From contig JAWQEG010002509.1 in assembly GCA_033782935.1 (NCBI GenBank), positions 62,501 through 126,500 on the forward strand: DNA of 64,000 nt. The letters are read 5' to 3'. A program made the translations under genes and the position numbers. Of the stretch, positions 54,912-64,000 are shown in pieces. How positions within the stretch are numbered: the stretch's first letter is position 1; each line of letters opens with the position of its first letter. The notes beneath the pieces are model-generated. The model worked only from the letters and a program-made list of their open reading frames with translations, searched no databases and was not told the DNA's origin. Origin of the DNA: Petrolisthes cinctipes. Its lineage: Eukaryota > Arthropoda > Malacostraca > Decapoda > Porcellanidae.

Positions 54912-55101
54912 CGAGCACTTGAATCTTACGAACTTTACGAAAGTGTTCAGTTTGGTACACGTTTGTAACCAGATGAATAGGTCGACTTGTTGATCATTTA
55001 CTTAGCTATCTGGACAACATTTGCTGCTTACGGAGTTTGCTTGCTTGCTTGCTGCTTGGTGAACGTTTAGTACCTCTTTCTAGACTAAAATTTTCTCGCC
55101 C

Positions 55102-55105
<4 letters not shown>

Positions 55106-55136
<31 letters not shown>
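55106..55136. repeat. (CA)n array
   Basis: Pure CA dinucleotides. Confidence 0.95.
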
Positions 55137-55138
<2 letters not shown>

Positions 55139-55149
55139 GTACAGCCGTG

Positions 55150-56325
55150 GTCATTAATCATCCACATATGGGTAACTCAAACATTTTGCTGTCAAATGTT
55201 TTCAAAATGTTTTCACGTTCACATATGATGTTATTGTTTTCAGTAGTATGTAGCTGCTTGTATTAAATCAAAAGATGGTATTTAACCTATACAGTATATT
55301 GGAAAGTTTATCAGCTAAGGAACAGAGGGAAGCTGTCATTCTCTTACGTAAGTCACCTCTATACGGATGATTATTATTGACCACGACTGTACAAGTCCCT
55401 ACTATGTCTATTATGACATCATTGTGGACATAAATCACCTGAAATTACTAGAAACTGTTAGATATTTTAATCGTAAAAATAAATTTCAGAAAAGTTTCTT
55501 CAATTTCTGCCTCGGTATGAATTCTGGCCAACCTTCAAAATATAAAATATTCAAAAGTCAAGGTGACGATTTCCAGGATGGAGTGTGTGAGCAGGGAAGC
55601 CAGGCAGTGAGGGCGTCTTCCATTACACAGCGTCACCCTCCGACAGCCAAATTGGAGGCTGCCCTGTGCCCCAGAAACGGACTCACTAAGCCAACACAGT
55701 GCTATCAGGCGTGAGGCACATAGAGGCGAGAATCTCCATCATTGAACCCGGGGTGGTGAGTCTTGCGGCGCCCTGGTTCGTGTGTCCAAGTGGCAGTAGG
55801 TGGGGAAAAGTGTCCTGCATTAGTCATACATTAGGGTGACTGGTGACCTGACACGTAATGCTGGATAATTTCTCACCTTCAGACAAGACACCTATTTTTT
55901 TTTTTTTTTTAACAGTCCTTATCGAAAAAAAGTGTGGTGAAATATATCCCGGATGACGTTTGCAAGCGAGAAGCAATTTCAGCACTGTATGATAACACAC
56001 ATTATCCCTCAAAGTTATTAATGTTTATCTATATATTTCAGGGGACAGCGTCCAATCTCGGCAGCTACTTATTACTAATAAGGTATATTTCTGAAGGGCA
56101 AGTCCATATAATTAAGAAGGAAAATATTTTCATAATGTGTTTTTGCTATTTTTCAATTACTTTTAAATATTCATTACATTACACAGGCACCTCACGTCAG
56201 GAGTTTTTGGTGCCGCTAATACAATCTCGCACCAGAGGTTGTTAAGAGGCCGGTTAATGAATGCTTCTTGAGAGTTCATTGTTCACCGCGTCACGCTTGA
56301 GACAGCAATCACAGTCAGCCCTCAT
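55150..56325. other. Unique non-coding DNA
   Basis: A + frame of 115 codons (55367-55714) is open across mixed-composition DNA, but I recognise no domain and its start has no supporting context. A T run lies at about 55893-55910. Confidence 0.5.
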
Positions 56326-56327
56326 AC

Positions 56328-56640
56328 TATTATATGAGTCTGCATACCAGGCCTCATACGACCCCTAGTGACCCTCATACGAACACAGAATCCCTTATAC
56401 TATCACAGCAGCTCTTATACCATCACACTAGACCTCATACCATACCAATGATAGGAACCCTTATACTTAATCACGTAAGTCCTCACACCATCACAACACT
56501 CCCTCATACAATCCAGGACCCCTTTATACCATACAGGAAGCCTTATACCATCATGAGTGCCCCACATACTCATATCATCTCATGGCCGCATCTCTCCAGC
56601 CTCACCCAGACCCTCATACCAACAAAGGCCTGAATGAATT
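56328..56640. repeat. Degenerate CCTCATACCATCACA repeat
   Basis: ACC.TCATAC and CTTATACCATCAC strings recur about twelve times at irregular 20-35-bp spacing. An old minisatellite. Confidence 0.75.
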
Positions 56641-56899
56641 ACGACACTGACACAACTTAAGAACTTTCCCCTAAAAGGTCTGCCATCCACTCGACCCTCT
56701 GCTGCCTACCCTACCCACCACTTCCTTCAGCTTCCCGTGGACCGCTACTATCTACCGCTATCTCCAGCTACCAAACGCTGCCTACCACCGCTGTCTTAAG
56801 TTACCCACCGCTGTCTACTACATGTTATCTTCTACTACCGCCCAACTGCTTCCTCCTGTTACACCCCGTTATCACCACCACCCGAAGCCAACATGCAGG

Positions 56900-56955
56900 T
56901 AATACAATACAATACAATACAGTACAATGCAATCAATACAATACAATACCAAAAT
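56900..56955. repeat. (AATAC)n pentanucleotide array
   Basis: AATACAATACAATACAATAC with a few substitutions. Confidence 0.93.
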
Positions 56956-57081
56956 ACCAATTACTTCACCATATGCCGTTCACAGAGTATACGAGAGCAC
57001 AAAATATTTATTATTCTATTATGTTATTATAAACGTGGTAATAAAGACTTAGTTAATTCTAAAACCTGGTGTGGGCCATTT

Positions 57082-57181
<100 letters not shown>

Positions 57182-57289
57182 GAGAGTAGGGGGAGGGGAG
57201 TGGTCGGGTCCATTAGTGGGGAGGAGTGAGGTCAGAGTTTGTGGTCCATAGATGACTGGAGATATGGTGTGTTTGTCCCACCTGCTACT

Positions 57290-57580
57290 ACACTCACCAC
57301 CACCACACCACTCACTCACCACTCACCACCACCACACCACTCACTCACTCATCACACTACTCACTTGCCACTCACTCACTCACTAACCACACTCACCACC
57401 ACAAACAAACACAATACCACACTCACCTCAACACACTCTACAACATACTAACTTCACCACACACTCACCACACTCCTCTCACTACACCTACCAATACATA
57501 TAACCCCTTCATCACAAACCACACCATGCAACTCCCTTTTAACAATCACCACACTGACCACCACACCCGTCACCACACTC
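57290..57580. repeat. (CACCA/CACT)-rich degenerate array
   Basis: CACTCACCACCACCACACCA blocks, with a duplication of ACCACTCACTCACCACTCACC-like segments. Confidence 0.85.
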
Positions 57581-57687
57581 ATCACATACCTCAATAACAT
57601 CATTTTGTAGCGTTACTTTATCATTCTGCATTACATTACTACACACACACACGAACAGTATTTCCGACACCATCTATGTATGATCGT

Positions 57688-57946
57688 TTAAGGGGGTGTG
57701 GGAGTAGGGGACAGGCTTGCGGGGGGGACTGGGGGGGTGCGGGAATAGGGGGACAGGCTTGGGGGGGGACTGAGGGGGTGCGGGAATAGGGGGACGGGCT
57801 TGGGGTGGGTAGAAAGCCTGTCCCCTATTCCCGCACCCCCCTAACCCCCCCCCTCCAAACCTGTCCCCCTACTCCCGCACCCCCCAAAAAAAAACCCAAC
57901 CCCCCCCCCCAACCCCTCGCACCCCCCTATTCCCGCACCCCCTTAA
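57688..57946. mobile_element. G-rich TTAA foldback element D, copy 2
   Basis: TTAA at 57688-57691 and 57943-57946. The left half has three tandem GGTGCGGGAATAGGGGGACA-type units, each followed by GGCTTGGGG. The right half has the C-rich complements around the same GGTGGGTAGAAAGCCTGTCC centre as copy 1. The most complete D element. Confidence 0.88.
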
Positions 57947-58135
57947 GTTTGCTAGAAAAATAGCCTCTGTGTACCAAGAATAAGTGGGTTTTTTTTTTCA
58001 CTTTCCACTAATTTGTTCCCCTCCAGCCATTATTATTTAAACGAAAATTATGTTAAATTGGGATAAATTAGTAACACATTAGGAGAGCTAAGATTGAATT
58101 GGGACTAGTTACACTATGTTTGGTGAACTTATTAA

Positions 58136-58304
58136 TTAGGGGGAGATTCTTTTGTAGGTAAATTTGAAGGTCTCTGATTCAACTCAAATTATGCCATGAA
58201 ATACATCAATCACCCCATTAGTAACATTAAGGTCATCTGTTTCCTGGAATGGTTTGGAGGAATCAGTAGCCCTCCAATTTTCAGAAAAGAAAATCTGCCC
58301 TTAA
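58136..58304. mobile_element. TTAA palindromic MITE, subfamily A, copy 3
   Basis: The left flank is TTAG (decayed TTAA), then GGGGGAGATTCTTTTGTAGG; the right end AAAATCTGCCCTTAA. The core GGAATGGTTTGGAGGAATCA is kept. Shares its right TTAA with the following C element. Confidence 0.82.
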
Positions 58305-58443
58305 TAAATCTGGTGTAACTGAATCCTCCAAACTATTACAAGCAACAGAACACCATTATTTTTGTTCATCTGGTCCTGTTTCCTGGCATACTTTGGAGGA
58401 ATCAAGGCACTCCAATGTAACATAAAACGAATTACCCCATTAA
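58301..58443. mobile_element. TTAA palindromic MITE, subfamily C, copy 2
   Basis: TTAA at 58301-58304 and 58440-58443. Left CTGAATCCTCCAAACTATTA; right TTTCCTGGCATACTTTGGAG, then GAATCAAGGCACTCCAATGT. About 20 bp of the left arm is missing relative to copy 1. Confidence 0.82.
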
Positions 58444-58449
58444 GTCTGT

Positions 58450-58940
58450 TTGGGTTGTATTACACTTACGTACTCATAAACAACCTGCACGTAAGAGTTG
58501 CAACGCTCGTGCAACACATCAGATTCATACACTTGGATGGGGAAAATATCTATGGCACAGTCAGGATCAAAACTACTGCACCAGGTGAATGAAAAAAAAG
58601 TGAGCTATTTGATTGAATCTCATGAATAAGTATTACAGAGACCAACAACTAGCTAGCTATTGTAACGCATAATTTTACGAGGCTCTTTTTCATTCGTAGG
58701 TGATGCAGGACTTTTTATTTTGACCGTGACTTCTACCCCTCCTCTTCCTCTGTCCATTAAACGAAAAATCTGTCCGTGTGTGTTGTAGCTGTGTCCCATG
58801 TCCTCCACCCACCCACGACAAATATGGAAGGACAGGAGCGATGGTGATGGTCGTGTTGGGGGACCTGATGTGCGCCCACTGGTCTTGTTCACCACTTGTA
58901 ACTATTACTCCAATCGCCACCATCTGGACACAGGTATAGG
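58450..58940. other. Unique non-coding DNA
   Basis: Nothing recognised. Confidence 0.5.
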
Positions 58941-59019
58941 ATCGAGGAGAGGGGAGGGGAGGGGAGGGGGACAAAAGAAGCAGGGGGTTTGGTAGGTAGG
59001 TAAGTAGGTTAGAGGACAG

Positions 59020-59158
59020 GTGTGTGTGTGTGGGGGGGGGGGGTATGTGTGTGTATGTGGGTATGTGTGGGTGTGTAGATAGGTATTTGTGTGTGTGTTT
59101 GTGTCTATGTGGGTGTGTGTGTTTGTGGGTGTGTATGTCTGTGTAGGTAGGTAGGTAG
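59020..59158. repeat. GT-rich flank with (GTAG)n
   Basis: TGTGGGTGTGTATGT variants, a poly(G) stretch at 59032-59042 and a short (GTAG)n at 59143-59158 lead into the pure GT array. Confidence 0.9.
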
Positions 59159-59645
<487 letters not shown>

Positions 59646-59699
59646 GGTAGATGTAGGTGGATGTGTGTGTGTGTAGGAAGCGTGTACGTGTAAGAAGTA

Positions 59700-60600
59700 T
59701 GAGGGAGCGACGTTTGAACGGATTTTTATGATTTAGTGGCCAGGGGCGGACCGTGACACACCGAGGGCTGTAGGAAAGGAAGGAAGGAGAGCTGGAGGGC
59801 GACCTTGGCACGGCCCTTCCTCAGTATAACCAACGAGTCTGGGGGTGAACTCTCGCTTAAATATTACACCACCAGATATTTTTACAGTCGTCTTCAGAGT
59901 CCATGTTATAGTGGTGCTTCACAAACTTTCTGGCTCCTCTGGTGGGATTTACAGTCATTCGCTTTGCATTTGGATGTGGTTTTCAAGAGCGTGGGAGACG
60001 TAAAATACATGTCCATTATATGCAACAGGATTCGAGTGAGAGCAACACCTGGCCTGTATGGGTAAGGTTACACAGGATAGGACAAGAAAACACCTCACTA
60101 TTTCCAAACATTTTCAAGAGGTAAGAAATTGTGTTGTGCTAGAAATGTTGTCACAAAATAAACAGTGATCTATATATACGAGTCCCCACATGAGAGAAAG
60201 AAGAAGAAAAAAAGACTGGGATGGGCAAGATAAATTTGATCTATTAGAAATAAGTACCTCGATTTCGTCTTTCTCAGCTGTACTTTTTTTGACATCTTTT
60301 ATGTTTAGGATATATTAAAGTTTACTTTCAGCGCAAAATTATTTCTTTAAAAATAAAGTAAATTTAACTTTCATTTTAGTTTTGGCGCCAAGGTACACAT
60401 AAGCAATTCAAAAGGTCCCTAGAAGTTATCCGAAGCAACAAATGCAGCAAAAAACATTTAGGCAAAGTTATATATGAGCGTGAGTACAATGTTAACATGT
60501 CAGAAATATACTAATTGAGTCTGTCGCGCCGACAGCAGCGCCTCTAGTAGCGACCTTGTACTCAACACCAGTAATTAATCACCATTACGTACAATTGTAA
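59700..60600. other. Unique non-coding DNA
   Basis: TAGTGGTGCTTCACAAACTT at about 59909-59928 resembles hAT-type termini (CAGTGG.TCTCAAACTTTTT), but no matching inverted end was found. Other open frames are unrecognised. Confidence 0.45.
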
Positions 60601-60635
60601 TTACAGCTGGGATGTTTGCTAAGTGCAGCTGGAGT

Positions 60636-60724
60636 AGGTCGGTCGTGGGGTCGGTCGGTCGGTCGGTCGGTCGGTCGGTCGGTCGGTCGGTCGGTCGGTT
60701 GGTTGGTTGGTTGGTTGGTTGGTC
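60636..60724. repeat. (GGTC)n joined to (GGTT)n
   Basis: About 13 GGTC units change abruptly to six GGTT units in the same register. Confidence 0.96.
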
Positions 60725-61015
60725 GGGGGTTGGAGAGCCTTGTACGACCCACGCTGATTACTCCCCGCTGAAATGATTTACGCGCCCTCTTGAATATCTT
60801 TAAGGGGTTTAATTCTCGGCTTCTGAGCATTTCACAGCTATTATCCCTCACTCGGTCATTTAACGCTTGCCTTGTTTTCGTGCCAAGCTGTCGTAGAGTG
60901 GCGGTAGGGCTGTAAGTCTACTGTCAGAGGATAATTTAGTCGTAGTAAACGTCTCCCTCTACTGGGACTCACTCACTAGCTGACCACTCCGCTCAGCTGC
61001 CATACATACCTAGAT

Positions 61016-61072
61016 ATATACACATACATACATACATACATACATATATACACATACATACATATATACATG
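61016..61072. repeat. (ATAC)n array
   Basis: ACATACATACATACATACAT with TATATACAC interruptions. Confidence 0.93.
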
Positions 61073-61121
61073 AATTTACGCCAGTGCCTGAGGATTCGAT
61101 AATATTATTTTTATGTTAGAG

Positions 61122-61126
<5 letters not shown>

Positions 61127-61180
<54 letters not shown>
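61127..61180. repeat. (TG)n array
   Basis: Pure TG dinucleotides. Confidence 0.97.
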
Positions 61181-61186
<6 letters not shown>

Positions 61187-61372
61187 AATTTTCCTTTTTG
61201 TACCAAAGGACATGTCTTTCTCGTGCGTATAATTGTAATCATGTCTAGGTGCCTTTTTAACATGTGTGTCTTTATGTGTTTGCTTGTGTCCACCTGCGTG
61301 TCTGTGCATGGAAAGTAGCCGTGATGAGCAGGACATGTGCTTGGGGTGGAGGGGAGAGGAGGAGGCGAACAG

Positions 61373-61536
61373 TTACTGGGGAAGTACAGTGTTGGTAAAT
61401 CTTTTTGAGCAAATGATTCCTCCAAACTATTCCAGGCAACAGGATACCTTTATTTTTCTTCATCTAGGTTTGTTTCCTGGCATACTTTGGAGGAATCAAG
61501 GTGCTCCAATCTATCAAAAGTATACTGTCCCCTTAA
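61373..61536. mobile_element. TTAA palindromic MITE, subfamily C, copy 3
   Basis: Left flank TTAC (decayed), then TACAGTGTTGGTAAATCTTT and GATTCCTCCAAACTATTCCA; right CATACTTTGGAGGAATCAAG and ACTGTCCCCTTAA. Shares its right TTAA with the next A element. Confidence 0.85.
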
Positions 61537-61700
61537 TGGGAGATTCACTTGTTAGCAAATTAGAAGACTACCTTACTGATTACTCCATACTATGCCACGA
61601 AACAAATCACCCCAGTCTTACTAAAAGGGGATCTGTTTCATGGCATAGTTTGGAGGAATCACAGACCTTTCAATTCACCAAAAAGTAAATCTCTCCTTAA
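61533..61700. mobile_element. TTAA palindromic MITE, subfamily A, copy 4
   Basis: TTAA at 61533-61536 and 61697-61700. Left GGGAGATTCACTTGTTAGCA, interior TATGCCACGAAACAAATCAC, right TGGCATAGTTTGGAGGAATC and AATCTCTCCTTAA. Confidence 0.87.
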
Positions 61701-61709
61701 GTTAGTGCA

Positions 61710-62120
61710 AGATAGGGTGCATGGCAGTATAAAACTAATATTTAAATTATTTCCCCTTTTGTCATGAATTATGTCAAGTAGATCTGAGTATGTCTGTCTG
61801 TTTATCTCTCTATCTGTCTATCTATATTATCTCTATCTATCATCACGAGATTTAGGACGACTCATCAACTACCTTCAAAGTGACTCTCAAAAGATAAGGT
61901 GTCAATAGAAAGTTGCAATTGATATGAGTCATCCTGAAAAAAAAATAAGTAGCTTATATTACAGAGTTAAGTTTCCACCACTATACTGCTGATGTCTTCC
62001 TGGCCTTAGAGACAGGTTGGGTAGAGACCGTGATTTCCACATTAAGAGATAGGAAAAACTTGCAACGCTTAGTAGGCAAGTAGGTGGGTGGGTTACGACG
62101 ACGGTTCTGAGAAAAGGGAG
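61710..62120. other. Unique non-coding DNA
   Basis: A short (CTAT) run near 61810-61840; otherwise nothing recognised. Confidence 0.5.
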
Positions 62121-62124
62121 AAAA

Positions 62125-62489
<365 letters not shown>

Positions 62490-62726
62490 TGACTCCCATC
62501 GTCTACCACCTGTTTCCTTCACTTCACATGTAGTGTATATATGATCCCCGATGCCCCTCATGCTTTACATCTTCTCTTCCCCTCATTTGCCTATTTAGCA
62601 TAATTATTTACTGCTTACCCAGCCGGTTTTTATGGGGCGGGAAGAGGTATCCGCATTTTTTCATTTCAACAACCAAGGGACTTTTCATTCCTCAGCTGCG
62701 TGTGTATATTCTCACGTGGATAAATT

Positions 62727-62864
62727 TTAGGGCTACAGATTCCTCCAATGTATCCCAGGTAACAGATTACTTCAGTATACGAGAAGAGGGTCCGTTGTTG
62801 TAATATAGTGTAGTTGGGAAGGTATCGGTATCCTTCTATTTCACCATAATGGAATAATCCCTAA
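62727..62864. mobile_element. Decayed TTAA palindrome, subfamily C-like
   Basis: GCTACAGATTCCTCCAATGT on the left and TTGGGAAGGTATCGGTATCC, then CCCTAA, on the right match C termini weakly. TTAA is lost (TTAG / CTAA). Confidence 0.4.
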
Positions 62865-62869
62865 TTATT

Positions 62870-63640
62870 TGTTCCATAATTTGTATTTCAATTTACCTGT
62901 TCTTCAGTTCTTCTATTGTTTGTTTGTTTGTTTATATTTGTTGTTGTTTTGTATTTATTGGCCTGTGTGAAGCATCCTAGTTTCTTTGTCTAATGTTCTT
63001 CTTTGTATTTTTTTTATCCTGTTTACTTTCACTCTATTTTTTTGTTATTTCTCTCACTTCATCTATCTGTTGTTCTCGATCTCTAACTAATCTTCATTTT
63101 CTCTCTCTGTTTTCTCACTTTCTTATGCTCCCTGACATCTTCATTGGTATTCTGTTAATCTCTCGCTTCTCCATTCCATCCTTCTTCTCCCTCTACCTTT
63201 CTCTTCTACACCTCCCTTTCCCTCCCTCCCTCCCTCCCTCCTCTAACTCCCCATAGAGAGCAAAACAGGTATAGGTTTCAAATTCCCCGCCTGAGTCATT
63301 TGACTAACAAATGTGTGTGGGTAATGACGGCGGGGAGGCCAGCTCTCATATTCTCCAATTGTATTCAGTTTGAGGGACCTAGATTATCATTATTTCTCTC
63401 CCTATTTTCGAAGGATTGAACTCACTTCATTTCATCCTCCCAAATGATTTTATTTCCTCACACCAACATTCTCTCCCTGATTCAACGTAGATTATTGTAG
63501 CCCAACTACAATTGGTTTAATTTTAACTTCATTGATGTACAGTAGGTTCTTCTGCAAAGGCTCTAAAGTTGGTGTAGAACGTGTGCACTTGGGGATGACG
63601 AGGCCCGGCTCCGTGCTGGTGTTTATGGCTGTAAACAACA
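62870..63640. other. T-rich then unique DNA
   Basis: CT-rich at 63170-63245, with (CCCT)n near 63222-63240. No gene recognised. Confidence 0.5.
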
Positions 63641-63649
63641 TGATGGGCG

Positions 63650-64000
63650 TCCCTACCTCCACCACCATCACCATCACTACTAACAACCTCTCCTTCATCA
63701 CCTACACCACCATCACTACTAACAACCTCTCCTTCATCCTCCACCACCACAATCACCACTAACAACCTCTCCATCACCACCATCACTACTAACAACCTCT
63801 CCTTCATCACCACCACCACCATCACCACTAACAACCTCATCTTCATCACCTCCACCACCATCACCACTAACAACCTCTCCTTCATCACCACCACCACCAT
63901 CACTACTGACAACCTCTTCTTCATCACCACCACCATCACTACTAGTAAACAACCTCTCCTTCATCACCACCACCATCATCACTACTAACAACCTCTCCTT
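63650..64000. repeat. ~36-45-bp minisatellite, 9 copies, cut by window edge
   Basis: CACTACTAACAACCTCTCCT followed by TCATCACC and a variable (CAC)n recurs about every 36-48 bp up to the last base. Length changes are mostly multiples of 3, so the reverse strand stays open with V-V-S-G-D-G-G-G-type repeats. Confidence 0.95.

Noticed and set aside
60636..60724. Possible telomere-like repeat
   Set aside because: GGTC/GGTT is not the arthropod TTAGG repeat, and no TTAGG array was seen.
63650..64000. CRISPR-like regular repeats
   Set aside because: Repeats are adjacent with no unique spacers, in clearly eukaryotic DNA; the same applies to the 24-kb, 25-kb and 35-kb arrays.

Overview
This is a eukaryotic, almost certainly animal, non-coding window. 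I cannot support one intact protein-coding gene, rRNA or functional tRNA in it. The density of simple repeats, the length and purity of the (GA)n, (GT)n and (AAT)n arrays, and the many short inverted-repeat transposon relics are what one expects of a decapod crustacean (shrimp, crab or crayfish) intergenic or intronic region. That assignment is an inference from texture, not from a diagnostic gene. Nearly all long open frames here are translations of microsatellites or one-sided purine/pyrimidine tracts (poly-His, poly-Cys-Val, Ser-Leu, poly-Thr).

Layout. 0-10 kb: a tRNA-like SINE remnant, a TG array, a short hairpin repeat, a 1.1-kb purine tract, then mostly unique DNA, a CT-rich stretch, a 21-bp minisatellite and a long poly(T). 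10-17 kb: GA arrays, an ACAACG-type array, and a GC-richer patch (14.7-16.9 kb) that holds the only weak exon-like signals. 17-20 kb: two abutting TTAA-flanked palindromic elements, a Tc1/mariner-like MITE and a three-frame relic of a non-LTR retrotransposon reverse transcriptase (19501-19741). 20-30 kb: unique AT-rich DNA, a 76-bp minisatellite, a G-rich foldback element, about 1 kb of G/GGA-rich purine tract and a SINE with a poly(A) tail. 30-44 kb: more TA-flanked MITEs, one very long polypyrimidine block, several minisatellites, and a cluster of TTAA palindromes (41.7-42.4 kb). 44-64 kb: further TTAA palindromes, two more G-rich foldbacks, a second copy of the 411-494 hairpin repeat, a 204-bp foldback, a 478-bp uninterrupted GT array, a GGTC-to-GGTT array and a minisatellite running off the right edge.

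The most coherent system is a set of at least a dozen short palindromic elements in three subfamilies (called A, B and C here). They have different termini but share a subterminal core reading GATTCCTCC...ACTATGCCA, and most are bounded by TTAA. In four places two elements abut and share one TTAA. A fourth G-rich foldback family (D) is also bounded by TTAA. TTAA target choice is the hallmark of piggyBac-type transposases, so these are probably non-autonomous elements mobilised by a piggyBac-like enzyme encoded elsewhere. No such enzyme can be shown in the window.
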